NCBI GenBank assembly: GCA_009760855.2
Contig: WPIO01000091.1
Span: forward strand, 1,397,501-1,461,500
Source of the DNA: Cristatella mucedo
Taxonomy: Eukaryota > Bryozoa > Phylactolaemata > Cristatellidae
Direction of reading: 5' to 3'
DNA length: 64,000 bases
Shown piece by piece: positions 20,169-30,740 of the stretch. Every line of letters starts with the position of its first letter. The first letter of the stretch is position 1. Made by a program: the position numbers and the translations under genes. Below the pieces are notes generated by a model that saw only the letters and a program-made list of their open reading frames with translations, had not been told where the DNA came from and did no database searches.

Positions 20169-22297
20169 TAAGTACCTCAGTCTTGACTGACTATACGAAG
20201 TGGTAGTACTGTGCATCCACAGTTTATCCTTTAGCCGTTTATAGCCGCCGTGGCGCCTGTGACTGCTGCAACTTGCTTCGAGACTGCAGTCGTGCGAACA
20301 GCTAAAGTTTCTTACTACTGCTCTGCCTGTGGACAGGCTTTTTTCCCCATAATTGCGAGCCTACTACAAATGCTATCTGCACTACGAGTAGTGCAGAGTT
20401 ACCAGCGGTCGTTTCGTGCCCAATGGGGACCCTTGTTTCTGCAAAGATGTGCATGCAATGCAGCGATACGCCCATGCCTCGAACGCCACTGCTTTAATCG
20501 GCCGAGGAGGAGCGCAAAGCTTGCCTACCATCTCGTGAGCTCTACGTGTCCGCGACCACTCCTCTTTCAGTTTTTTGTCTGATTGGCAACGTTCCTCGTT
20601 CTGGGATGGTAGCCAACCTTTATTAAATGCTAGCCGAGCAACCCTAGTTTGGGCTCGGCTCAGTGTAGCGACTTATTGTCTTCGTGACTTTTTCTGATTT
20701 AATGTCATTCATTCATTTTGCAACCTAGTGAATGCGATGTCATCATCTTCGAGTACGCGAATGATGACCAATTCCAAGCTGTCACTAACGTTCTAGGGTT
20801 GCTGAATCAGCGTTTCCTATGAGCAAATAAATTCGAAGCTGTGCTATTAAGCGTGAATTTACGGTTCGTTGCATTTCGAAAGTGTACCAGTGGGTTGCTG
20901 CTCCTTAGAGACGCTGGACGCTGGATATTGTCTATCATACCCCACAGACTAACTGAAACAAAGGAAGACAAAGGTACTGAGCCTGATCAGTAGTAGTAGC
21001 TATTGCTCGTGCGAGGTCTGCTCCTCCCAGTGCTGTGAGTACTAATTATCTTTCTAGATCTGAGATCGTTTCAGGTAAGTCCTAAAGTGGCACTACGGCT
21101 AAAGGCATTCGCCTGTTTCCAGCCAAGTGAAGTGCTAGTGACCTGATCACATGAAAAGCTGAGGGTTCTAGAGACGCTTCGACGCCCCGCTCGTTGGTGA
21201 GATGTCTGCTGGCGAAAAAGATAAAAACAAGGCAGCGACAGCTTAAAAGAACGCCCCCACTAAATCCTGTAAAGTTATTTGTGTTGGAGTCTAACGAGGA
21301 GGCGAAGCTGAGCCTTGAAACAAACCACAACTTCTTAGATATGTTGCTTAAGTTACGGTCGAGGTTGTCATCGATACAGTCAGAAGACGTGGTTGCACAG
21401 TTCTCTCCATTAAGACACGGTTTCTGCTGAGAGTTTGAGTTGAACCTAGCCTAGGGCCGCTAGAGCAGGGTGAACGTGAAGGATACGACATAGGCTGCAG
21501 CGGCCACTAAACTGATCAAGGGGCGCGAGGCTGAAACCTACGGAATGGCGGAGGCCGATTCTTTCTAGGCAGATGTCGGCGAACGCAGCACAGCGAGAGC
21601 AGCGAGAGGCAGAGTTAGTAGGGCGCACCAGGCTGCCCGCACAGCACGAAACGTCCACACGCTCTTGCGTTGCCACTCGAGATCAAATTTCGGAGTAAGA
21701 AGCTGTCACATTAGACGGTGAGCAGAGTGCGAAATTCAATTACTCAAGTATGCACGAGAAATAGATTAGGAAGCGTCTAACTAATGTCCAGCAAAAACAA
21801 CGCCCGGCGGGCTACGGGTTGGCGTTACTGGCCGGCTATTAGACTGTAGCCAACTTCGCGATCGTCAGCCATCAGCCGTTTGGGGGGGGGGCGTGATGCA
21901 GTCGGTCTGCATTAAGGTGAGGCTGAGAGCGTGCATCGCTAACTTGTACACCGCGGCGATTGAGCCAACTTTGGGTCGCTCGCTCGCAGGACGTCGGCAG
22001 GCGATGTCACGTGATTGTCACGCCAATCCTACTGGGCTGTCGTTTTATGACATACCCATGAACCCCAGCTTAGAGATGATAAACTTGAAATAATTGGCTG
22101 TAATTGAATGTATCGATCGCTAAGTGTTTCTTATAAAGCTACACTGCTGCTTTAAAAATCGCTACGCAGAGGATTTTAACGATTATTCACATGAAGCATT
22201 CTGTCTCTGAACTTTAAAGGTGTAATTGAATTCTAAGCCGTACGATTTTAAGAACGCACATTCTACCTGATATAAAAACATAACATAATTTTTATAA
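20169..22297. other. Anonymous 2.1 kb
   Basis: No gene is recognised. Open frames at 20250-20582 and 21194-21430 have no known domain. A G-run (nine to ten G) lies at about 21883. A small inverted repeat (GCCGAGC ... GGCTCGGC) occurs at 20633-20661. Confidence 0.4.
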
Positions 22298-22436
22298 TGT
22301 CAGAAGAGCCTCAACGGCTGTGATCACCGCTTGCTTTCGGCAATAAAGAATCGCCCACTGCAGGACTTAAACCCAAGAACTTGGTCGTGAATAGCGAGCA
22401 CCTGACCTCTTGTGCTATCGCGGCCCATCTTAAGAC
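22298..22436 (-). mobile_element. SINE1 copy, tail-truncated
   Basis: On the minus strand it reads GGTGCTCGCTATTCACGACC, TTGGGTTTAAGTCCTGCAGT and GGGCGATTCTTTATTGCC, then AAGCGGTGATCACAGCCGTT and GAGGCTCTTCTGACA. It lacks the GGCTGTTAAATCAGC end seen in other copies and runs into AT-rich sequence. Confidence 0.78.
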
Positions 22437-22907
22437 AAAGTTTCAACAGGATTCGTGGTAAAGCTCTTATATTGCAATATAATAGGTTTTCTAAAAGGCT
22501 GACTAACCATTGTAACTGGTCTGGCAGACCAATAAACATCTCTAACCTTTGTATCAGGTTGAGGACACTGTTGAAAGCATTTGCTCTAGTCATGGCCAGA
22601 ACATTTTAGCCGCGGCTCACTAGTGCTAGCAATCAGGTGGCCCAGTTTCACGCGGCGTTCATGCTGAGTGTATTGCAAGATCTTGCAATGGCTGGCAGTG
22701 CAATCGTGATGCAAGCGATCGCCAAAATTGACATGCAAACAATCAGAAAAACTGATTTTTATACGAATACCTGAAATCAAATTTATCTATTCGCTTTGTG
22801 CCTCTGACGCTCACTTCGTCAGTTATCGTACAATTATTAAACTTCGCACTTGCCTTTAATTTCTCGTGAGGTTACGTTAGATATAGATATTATAAAATTC
22901 TTTTTTT
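22437..22907. other. Anonymous sequence
   Basis: About 470 bp in which no feature is recognised. Confidence 0.4.
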
Positions 22908-23045
22908 CTACTGGTTAAGGTGCTCGCTTCGACCAAGGTCAAGGTGATTATACTTAATGACCGAGGTTGTGGGCTCGACCCCAGTGACACATATGAAGCG
23001 CCTGAGTAGAGACTACCATGTCTTGGAGTGCTGAACAAAGGAATC
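22908..23045 (+). mobile_element. SINE2 copy
   Basis: The head is ACTGGTTAAGGTGCTCGCTT. A B-box-like GGTTGTGGGCTCGACCCC follows, then ACATATGAAGCGCCTGAGTA with GAGACTACC, the family's L2-like tail start. The closing stem has decayed. Confidence 0.72.
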
Positions 23046-25349
23046 AGATAGAATGCCATTCATCTGTAACTTTCCAACCCAATTTCTGGATACATCTATC
23101 TGGAGTGCTTCTGATCAAAGCAGCAGGAGCATGTATGACTGCTTAGTTGCTAAGACGAGTCTAATAGTTTTCACACTTACTGCAATGCCTGCTGTCATAA
23201 ATGGCTAAGAACTTCTCGTCACTAACTAGAGATGCTTTTTAATAATCAAGTTTATGAGTAAATACTCAGCGATTTCGGAGGTACGCAAACGTCCAACACT
23301 AGATGCGATAGCAGGTCGATAGAAAAATCCTTGGAAAGTCGTAAGATTTCGCGGTGGTAGGGTGGCTAGATTTTGGTTTGGATAGCACCTGATTCCTCAG
23401 CTGAAATTTCCACGTTAATCTCACTAGATAGGCAACTGCAGAAATCCGGAGGAAGTTTTCCTAGTCGTACGAGCACAAGCCTGATGGGTTCACCGTGTAA
23501 GGTTCAAGAGGTCAGTCCAGAGTAGATCGGCCCCAATTATTTCCCAACACGTGTGTGAAAACTCCTGCGTGCGGAATGCACCAGCTGGAACCGGTTTAGA
23601 CGGCAACTTGTTAACCTCTTACTGAATCGCTTTTGCTACGGCAGCTGTATCAAGATAGTCGCAGCCACCAGAAAAAATCTCAAGGTCAAACCGACGAGTG
23701 TTGAAGTTAATTCAAATAAGTTACAATAAGGCAATTGTAATCTGCAGTAGAAAGTCCAATAGTTATCGATTAAACCAAACCACCGATTTCCAGAAACTCA
23801 AGCAGAGCGTATGAAACTGGTAGTCAAGTTGAATTTTAGTAGTGGGGGATAGAGTGAAAGTGGGGGAAGATAGCCAAGATCTTATAAGAAATCGAATAAG
23901 CTGCACAAAATCCCGGAGGAGTTTCGCACAGTAGAATTCCCAAATGCTTAGCGCCGAGTCACCGCAGCAGTCTCTCTATAAGAGCCTCGAGAACGCGGCT
24001 GATTCTGGCCGAGTACTCCACAGCCATGACCCACTCGTTGGCCGTGGAGGTGCAGCAGGACGACGGGGTTGGTGCGCCTTTGATTAAGTCCAAGGACTGC
24101 CTTGGGTATTTTAGGGGACGTGATTAAAAATACTCCTTAAGAGGTACGCGCTCAGGCTCAAATCCTGCATTGACGAGCGGAAGTTCTATAGCACGAAGTT
24201 AAAACCGGTCCAAGTAAGTTTGTTGAATTGAATGAAGCATTAAGCCTTTAAAAGCGACATCGACGCCTCGTTTCTATTCAGCGTCCACTGTCGGCCGCAT
24301 ACTCTAGAACGCCATTGAGGCACTCACACCTAAACATAAACAAGTCCATATCGACAACGTGGAGATCTAATTGGCAGCAGTAGGGAGTTACAGGCGTTCA
24401 ACAGCAGCCACAACGCACGTCAACGGCTCCGTGGCATTGAGCTCAAATCAGCTCAAATAAGAATACCAATCCGGAAGCACAACTCCTATCTATCTCACAG
24501 CATCGGCTTTTATTAGGACTCGGTAATAGATTGTCGCATAATCAATTGAGAAACCACAAGTAAATGAAAGAATGAATGAATAAAAAGTGAGTATCAGTCA
24601 TAATCTTGCTTATTATGCACGCTGCCGTTTCAGCACGCCATTGAAACACTAACACGTCATTAAAAAAGCGCTGCAGTTAAGCCAGAAATCGGAATTAAAC
24701 TGGACAAATCAATTGGCAGCTGACATGCATGCCAATATCCGCTTTCTTTTGACAGAGTGGACGGCTAGTAGCTTCAAAAATGAGGAGGTCCTCAACATGG
24801 TCACGCTGTGTTGCCACACATTCGCTGCCCGATATTGTGCCAGATAATGTTTAAATTCGCTGCCCACTGTGCCAAATATGTATATTATTCTAGATATTGT
24901 TTAAGCAGAGTTTCCAGGCCGCTACTTTACGCTGACGCCAACAGATAGGGTTCAAAGTCAATAACAGCTCTAGCGCCAAAAATTTGGGCTTACAGCGGAA
25001 AGAAGAAAGAGTGAAGATTTTCCGCAAACGCGGATTCCATTCGATGTAAGAGTCTCAAGAAGTGGCCAATAGATTGCGAGCGATTTCGTCAGTCTGAAAA
25101 AACCCAATCGTGCAGTGAGTACCCCGCTCGGCGCACGCCTGAGGAATGTGCGCTCGCTCGCGCCCGAATGATGAGTGCGGAGCGAGGGATACACGTGCCT
25201 GTAAATACAGGCCGAGACAATGACGCCGCACACGGAAATCTCAGCAAGCGGACGACTAAGCCGTCGTCGCAAATATGGTATAGTGACCTCTCCGCATAAT
25301 AGCGCCTGGCACTGGGAGTCAGTCCGACTGGCACTACCGTGAGAGAGGA
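23046..25349. other. Anonymous 2.3 kb
   Basis: No coding feature or transposon end is recognised. A weak internal similarity links about 24295-24385 and 24620-24725 (CGCCATTGA...CACT, AATTGGCAGC). An open stretch near 24000-24120 encodes YSTAMTHSLAVEVQQDDG with no recognisable family. Confidence 0.4.
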
Positions 25350-25415
25350 TGCTCATCTAGGCCTGCTCATCTGGGCCTGCTCATCTGGGCCTGCTCATCT
25401 GGGCCTGCTCATCAA
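25350..25415 (+). repeat. 14-bp tandem repeat, about five units
   Basis: The unit is GGCCTGCTCATCTG, with GGGCCTGCTCATCT as the shifted form. Units are nearly identical. Confidence 0.92.
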
Positions 25416-25580
25416 GGCCACTGACCTGCTGAGCTCGAGTTTTCAGGTGCTGAGCAGTAGAACAAGAGGTGCCAGCGTAAAAGTAACAGTTTAAAACTAG
25501 CCAGAACACCAACAGAAGTAGCACTGCTTGCGTGTACATGCGGATTAGCTGACGAGGCACTGGCTTGATTTAAATCGTAC

Positions 25581-26054
25581 TTGTCTGGTCGTGTTCAATC
25601 CGTGTCTTGTGAGAGTCAGGTTTCACACATGGGACGGGTCACATGTGGAGCTTCTCAAGGGTCTGTACTCGGTTCCTTGCTGTTCTCCATCTATACTCAA
25701 CCTCTGGGAAAAGTGACGAAGGCCCACGGAACAGGATATCCCTTTTATGCTGACGATACTCAGCCGTATTTCTCATTAAAACCGTCGAAATCTGCTGAAG
25801 CAATCGATAAAGTGAATGCTTGCCTTGCCGACATTCAATCCTGGTGGTCTGAAAACTGCTTGAAACTGTATGATGATAAAACCAAATTGCTGCTCATAAG
25901 ACACCCTATGCGTGTGACTGGATTTAAAGGCTTTGCTCTTCTAATTGGTGATGCTGTTGTGCGACCATCACCAGGTGCTCGAAATTTAGGTGTCGTTTTT
26001 GACAGCTGCCTCAATTTTAAAAGCCTTCATTCAGAAGACTGCTTCTATATCTAG
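25581..26054 (+). pseudogene. LINE reverse transcriptase fragment (second family)
   Basis: The 157-codon frame begins within the RT palm. It shows SYLSGRVQSV just upstream and in frame, VTCGASQGSVLGSLLFSIYT (motif B region, normally GVPQGSVLGPLLF), and the catalytic FYADDTQPYF box with YADD intact. ADIQSWWSENCLKLYDDKTK (motif D and beyond) and GARNLGVVFDSCLNF follow. It would reverse transcribe the element RNA at the target site. Gly-Ala in place of Gly-Val-Pro in motif B, and 5' truncation, make it non-functional. It ends at a TAG at 26052-26054 and the sequence continues in another frame. Confidence 0.88.
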
Positions 26055-26099
26055 CCATTACGTCCGATCCCTATCCAAGATTAGAAGCAATCTGCCACA

Positions 26100-26558
26100 G
26101 TGGCTTGCAAAAATTTCACTAGCTCCTTAGTGCTGTCTCGGCTTGATGATTGTAATTCCCTTTTGCTTGGGCTACCAAAGAAAGCAACTAGGCCACTGCA
26201 GATGACTATGAATATGGCTGCAAGGCTAGTCTTCAAGTCCCAGAGGCTTGAGCATGCGTCTCCTTTGCTGAAAGAGCTTGGGTGGATGCCGGTTGAGCAA
26301 AGGATACAGAGCAGAGTTCTTACGCTGACTCACAAGGCCCACGGCTTGGGTCCTTCGTACCTAGCTGAACTGCTGCAGCAGTTCCAGCCTGTTCGTGCCC
26401 TAAGGTCCTGTGTGGACCATACATTAGCTGTTCCATTCCTCCGCTTAAAGACCGTTGGTGACAACACACACACGTACATCCGAACTACAAGAAGCTTTAG
26501 CTTTGCAAGTCCTAGACTGTGGAACTCGCTTCCACAATTCTTACGCAACGATAACTAA
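26100..26558 (+). pseudogene. LINE ORF2 C-terminal fragment (second family)
   Basis: This continues the RT frame after about 45 bp. It begins FTSSLVLSRLDDCNSLLLGL, then ATRPLQMTMNMAARLVF, KELGWMPVEQRIQSRVLTLT (equivalent of LHWLPVKQRI), HGLGPSYLAELLQQFQPVRALRS and RSFSFASPRLWNSLPQFL. This is the conserved C-terminal domain of L2/CR1-type ORF2. The frame ends at TAA in a natural-looking place, so the C-terminus is nearly complete. Confidence 0.87.
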
Positions 26559-26823
26559 TCTCCTACTACCGACTTTGGCTGATCCTTTTCAGCGGTCCTG
26601 AGCTGCTACTGCCATGCTACTCACTACCTCAACTGCTCTCCTGACTCTGCTATGCTTCCCACTTTCTCTTTGTTGCGTGAGACGAAGTCTGTTGGCTACG
26701 CTATGCGTACCGAAATCCGCTTAGGCTGTGAATGCGCTATACAAAACTCTCCTGCATAACACTCATACAGTCTTTATGGCGTTGTGGAGTTGCAGACAGA
26801 GATACATTGAATTACATTACATT

Positions 26824-28198
26824 ATAATGGAGTTTTCTAAAGTCATATGTTTACGAGAGTAAACATGTAATTGCTAAAATTTACTATCGTAAATCAGAAT
26901 AAAGCTGCTGTAAAAAGTTGGTACTTCAATTATGCATTGATAAAAACAACAATACAACACTGTGCTGTACCGCAAGCAAAGTCACGCTCTTTCTAGGCAC
27001 TTACATGCGCTGGAAAAAAGCGAGCAGAATAATAATAAAAATATACAATACCAGCTCGCATTCAAAAAAAAATTCACACGGAACAAATTCTGCCAAGAGC
27101 TGGCTTGCTTTTGGGCTTTTTTCAATGCATTCGAGTCGAGGGTTGTATCTTGACTTCAGTTAGGCAAGAGTTCTAGGATTTAAGAGCATACACATGTCTC
27201 CAAATGTCACTGTCTTCAAAAGATTTGCGGTTGGTTAGAGGCAAAGCTACACGCAACGATGGATACACATGAGGCCGGAAGGGCAGCTACCCTCCTCCCA
27301 CGGTCTGCAAAGCAACAGCTCTCACCGATGGTGAGCCGACGGCTTCCGTTGCCTCTTATCTAGGCAGGTGCCTGGATCAACGGTGGAGGGTAAATGTAGC
27401 CAGGAAGATCAGCTGGAAGACGACCCACTACAAGCCAGGATTGCTATCAGCCGAGGGCTGAAAGCGAATTAAGGAGATGGATGAACCTAGCAATGGCCAC
27501 CTAGGGTTGGGCTCGAGAGTTCTAGCGACTGTCTTTGAGTTCGAAATTTTGGGCAGGAGAGAGAAAATACAATTAAGGCGGCCACTCGATTGGAGATTTG
27601 AGTCCATTGAGCTTCAGCGGCTCCAGCGAGAGGCGAGAGTGAACGAGAGATGAAACCCACGAGTGACGAAGAGCCCACTGTAACTTGGACTGCACAGCTG
27701 CTCCTACCGCTAGTAGGACGTTGAAACGCTAGCAGGTAATTGATTGAAATAAATGCCAAAATTCTGATCCGCTAGCAGGTCATTGCTCGTTGCGGTAAAG
27801 TGGTCCGCCTGCAGGAATGGCAGCATAGCTGGCGACATAGCATATGCGAGGGGTCCTCGTTCCTGGATTCCTGAGATCTCTTTTAGCTCAACCTGGTAGG
27901 GCCGCTTTGTCAAACACGAGGCGCAATTGCCGAGGCACGTAGCCAGCTACTAACCAACTTACAAGGAGCTGTTACTTTTGGTGCTCAATTATGGCTGGGT
28001 ATCTTAAAAACCTCATCACAGCATTTCGCAGTCTCGCGGCAGAAAACCCGGCCACTGTCGCTTGCTCGGCTAAATGACTAGACGGGATTTCAGGGGTGCC
28101 ATGTAGTACTGTCGTCACCTCGCTAAAACCCTGGAGGACAGTGGTGAAAAGGCCAACGTCCATGGATTGTTTCGGAATCGGTGGAGGGGGAGTGCGCA
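26824..28198. other. Anonymous 1.4 kb, possible L2 tail debris
   Basis: 26985-27015 (CTCTTTCTAGGCACTTACAT) matches the antisense L2 stem-loop and may be a heavily decayed tail. The rest (open frames at 27487-27759 and 27710-27913, minus strand) is unrecognised. Confidence 0.4.
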
Positions 28199-28389
28199 CG
28201 TGAGCCGTAACGGCACAGCAGTTACGGCGCTTGCTGTTCACGACCTCGGTCCCGAGGCGTAGGTTCGAATCCTGAGGTGGGCGACCATTCTTTGTCGTTG
28301 CTGCAAGCGTTGGTGATGTAGCTAGAGCTAGATACAGCTGTATAGATTTTTCTGTCGCTATAAAAAGAGGCTGTTAAATCAGCTAGCAT
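28199..28389 (+). mobile_element. SINE1 copy, near full length
   Basis: The head is GTGAGCCGTAACGGC, CGCTTGCTGTTCACGACC and a perfect B-box GGTTCGAATCC. The body is GGTGGGCGACC ... TTGCTGCAAGCGTTGGTGAT, and the 3' end is TTTTTCTGTCGC ... AGGCTGTTAAATCAGCTAGC. It aligns end to end with the antisense copy at 57.9-58.07 kb. The B-box indicates a polymerase III internal promoter of tRNA origin. Confidence 0.85.
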
Positions 28390-28699
28390 TATTTTTCCCG
28401 GCGGTCGTGGAGCGACAGCTATAATGGCCGCCCAATCTTTATTCCAGATGCAGCAAACAATCCTCTCCAGACAGCAGCCTCGAAACTTTCGTATGGAAAT
28501 ACATTCTGAATCGGGACTACAAAAACGTAGCGTTGAAGAAGGGACCATATCTGAATTGTTGTTCAGCAGCGTATCGACTTTTAGGTTACGCCACTCACGT
28601 GTAGGCCTTGGCTAGTGCTTGCTTGGTGCGAAGGGCCAAAGAGGCAACGCAGTGCCATGTCCAGACAACTCCGTCATACGCGGTTACACGGTTAGCTAG
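28390..28699. other. Anonymous sequence between SINE1 and Tigger
   Basis: A 63-codon frame at 28424-28615 (MAAQSLFQMQQTILSRQQ...) has no recognisable domain. Confidence 0.35.
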
Positions 28700-28711
28700 C
28701 AGTGGAAGTAT

Positions 28712-28713
<2 letters not shown>

Positions 28714-28801
<88 letters not shown>
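28714..28801 (+). repeat. (TG)n microsatellite
   Basis: About 88 bp of pure TG, located within the 5' non-coding part of the Tigger element. It explains the Cys-Val and Thr-His repeat ORFs on the two strands. Confidence 0.97.
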
Positions 28802-28804
<3 letters not shown>

Positions 28805-28879
28805 CGCTCTCGCATTTGTGCTTGCAGTTATTTTGCGAAAACTCGCTTCTTCCAGCCCTGTATCAGAATAAACTGAATG

Positions 28880-29095
28880 CGAACAGCGGTGCTGAGAAGA
28901 AGCAGTGGATTGTGTCCACGGAGTTAGGGAAATGAATGATTGAAAACATGACCTAGGTCTGAGCGTGGTCGACTCAGCGAAGCAGTATGAGAGCAGCACT
29001 TCTACGATCTGCACCACCGTGCAGCGAAGCTCAAGGAGACGATAAAGGCTATAACGCCTGCCAGCCAAGGGAGTTACAGTAATCTCTGGACAACA
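28880..29095 (+). pseudogene. Tigger transposase N-terminal HTH region, decayed
   Basis: Fragments across frames read KKQWIVSTELGK, then a segment like LSVVDSAKQYESSTSTIC.IV and SSRRR.RL..PAS.GVTVIS. This matches the usual Tigger/CENP-B-type N-terminal helix-turn-helix (a basic start, an acidic run, a LA..Y..STSTI recognition helix). The frame carries a TGA after GK and several shifts. Confidence 0.6.
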
Positions 29096-29114
29096 TTAAT
29101 CTATCAATGGAAAT

Positions 29115-29735
29115 ATGGAGAAGCTGCTTATGGTGTGGTTGACAGAGGAGCGGCCTGCAGGAGACGCCGTGACGCAGGCTGTAATCTGCGAGAAGGCACT
29201 AGCTACTTACGCCGATTCGCTGCACCCGATCCCTGTTCAACGGACGAGGCAGCGGGTGAGCCATTTAAAGCCAGCCACGACTGGTTCCCGAATTTAAAAA
29301 AAGAAGATCGGCATTCACTCCGTTGCCATGCATGGTGAGGGAGCGAGCGCGAATGTGAAGAATCTGAGGATTAAATTGAATTTTTTGCTGGAATTATAGA
29401 TATTCCCCCCCCCGCCACCCCAGCAAGGCTTCACCTATGACGAGAGAGGACTCTTCTGGAAGGAGATACCAAGGAGAATTTATGTAAAGGCACAAGAGAA
29501 AAGGATGCCAGGCCACAAACCCATAAAGGGTAGGCTAACCCTCGCACTGTGCGCCAATGCGAGCGGTGACTGCAATAATAAGCTGCTGCTAGTTAATCAT
29601 TCGGAAACCTCAAGCCTTAATGTCGCAAAACATTTTGAAAGAAAAATCACAGGTTATGTGGAGGGCAAACCCAAGGGTCATTAGGCAGTTCTTTGTGGAC
29701 TGGATGAAGACTTTGAAAGATTCGAATCCGGAGCG
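29115..29735 (+). pseudogene. Tigger transposase central region, decayed
   Basis: It opens MEKLLMVWLTEERPAGDAVT and QAVICEKALATYADSL, the second DNA-binding (CENP-B/HTH-like) half. It continues in other frames as AAGEPFKASHDWFPNLKK, then TYDERGLFWKEIPRRIY (equivalent of CDETGLFWK; the Asp is the first catalytic residue of the DDE triad), PGHKPIKGRLTLALCANASGD and RQFFVDWM. The order is that of Tigger transposases. Frameshifts and stops at about 29338 and 29680, plus loss of the downstream catalytic Asp residues, make it inactive. Confidence 0.85.
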
Positions 29736-29811
29736 ACAGTGGTGGAGCCGACTGTATTCCTCGGCAAGTCCATGCGACTGAATACGGATGAGGGGGGCAT
29801 TAGTGAGCACT

Positions 29812-29970
29812 CCTATCGAGCAGCACTGCGATCGAGGAGCACTGCGATCGAGGAGCACTGCGATCGAGGAGCACTGCGATCGAGGAGCACTGCGATCGAG
29901 GAGCACTGCGATCGAGGAGCACTGCGATCGAGGAGCACTCCTATCGAGGAGCACTCCTATCGAGGAGCAC
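29812..29970 (+). repeat. 16-bp minisatellite inside the Tigger ORF
   Basis: About ten units of ACTGCGATCGAGGAGC, with the first and last few reading ACTCCTATCGAGGAGC. Because 16 is not a multiple of 3, three units encode a 16-residue cycle (RSRSTAIEEHCDRGAL), and all frames on both strands stay open. It sits where most of the catalytic domain should be. Confidence 0.95.
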
Positions 29971-30412
29971 TGCGAGGAGCTGACGGCAGCGGAGCCAGAG
30001 GAGCTACAGACTCAGCAGGACACGGAGGCTCTGCAGGAAATAGAAATAGGTGTCACAGAGGAGGTTATCGCTACAATTGAGATAAAAGAAATGCTGGGGA
30101 TGCGGGAGAAACTTTCAGGCAAAATTCGAAAGAAACACCCAGATAAAGTTTCAACTGAGGGGTGCGACAGAGCTATTTAATGTCACCTGCCCAACTCATT
30201 TCAGCAGCATTCTGAAAAGGAGGATGAAGCATACCTCGTTGGAAAAGTTTTTATCAAAAACGCCTGCAGATGAAGAAGATGATGAAGAAAGCCTGGAAAA
30301 GGGCAAAAGCCGGCGAATAAGATTCAGATATTTATCTCAGCCTTTCTCCTCTAACTCTTTTAGCATCTACAAGTCGTCTGATCTCCAAGTTACTCCTGTA
30401 CATCAGGATTGA
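29971..30412 (+). pseudogene. Tigger transposase C-terminal acidic tail
   Basis: EELTAAEPEELQTQQDTEAL, then EVIATIEIKEMLGMREKLSG and KKHPDKVST, is the acidic C-terminal tail typical of Tigger1-like proteins. After a frame change it continues with THFSSILKRRMKHTSLEKFL, SKTPADEEDDEESLEKGKSRR. These match the family's C-terminal HF.NILK...QTSLD.FL pattern. This supports the Tigger identity independently of the terminal repeats. Confidence 0.85.
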
Positions 30413-30635
30413 TAAAACCCGTTTGTCATTTATTGCAAGGCATTCTATTGCATGGTCTTAAAAACAAAAATATTCCTTAATTATGAGCACATTTGTTACT
30501 TTGAAATATGTGACAACAAATCGCAGTGCTTTTGATATACGAGAAAGTTGAGTGACAAGCTCCGGCATGGAACGAATTAAGCTCATAAGCTGAGGTTCCA
30601 CTGTATTATTATTATTTCTTTTGTTGTTACGAAGG

Positions 30636-30740
30636 TGAGCCCAGCAGTGGGCAGCCCTTTATTGCCCACTGCAAGCGGCGATTGTAGCCTTTAAGGCTAT
30701 TATGCTGCAGCTCAAATGAGGCTGTTGAATCAGCTGACCA
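30636..30740 (+). mobile_element. SINE1 3' half
   Basis: It keeps CAGTGGGCAGCCCTTTATTG, CCCACTGCAAGCGGCGATTG and the family's end GAGGCTGTTGAATCAGCTGA. The tRNA-like head is missing. It lies directly beside the right end of Tigger, separated by an ATT-rich stretch. Confidence 0.75.

Larger units (their letters stand above)
25535..26823 (+). mobile_element. Second LINE family (L2/CR1-like), 5'-truncated copy
   Basis: The copy starts in the RT domain (ALAWFKSYLSGR-like, with a stop) and ends in a different tail from the main L2 family: GAATGCGCTATACAAAA, an approximately 50-bp extension and ATTACATTACATTA. The encoded RT and C-terminal sequences are clearly diverged from the copies at 32, 43 and 61 kb, so it is a separate family. 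Confidence 0.88.
28700..30603 (+). mobile_element. Tigger-like (pogo, Tc1/mariner superfamily) DNA transposon, internally deleted
   Basis: The element spans about 1.9 kb. The right end, read on the minus strand, starts CAGTGGAACCTCAGCTTA, a Tigger-type terminal inverted repeat, and is followed by TA. The left end CAGTGGAAGTATC is preceded by TAG, consistent with a TA target duplication with one extra base. Inside are fragments of a Tigger/jerky-type transposase in the correct order, with most of the DDE catalytic region missing and a minisatellite in its place. A (TG)n tract has expanded just inside the left end. Confidence 0.85.

Noticed and set aside
20633-20661. Hairpin GCCGAGC...GGCTCGGC resembling a bacterial terminator
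   Set aside because: There is no bacterial gene context; it is an isolated short inverted repeat in anonymous eukaryotic DNA.
28250-28290. tRNA gene suggested by the perfect B-box GGTTCGAATCC (also near 58.0 and 31.6 kb)
   Set aside because: There is no cloverleaf-length gene, and the same sequence recurs as part of a dispersed SINE family with a shared body and end.
28595-29068. Open frames with Cys-Val and Thr-His repeats
   Set aside because: Translation of the (TG)n tract in the Tigger element.
29812-29970. CRISPR-like array
   Set aside because: The 16-bp units are directly adjacent with no spacers, and the context is a eukaryotic transposon; it is a minisatellite.
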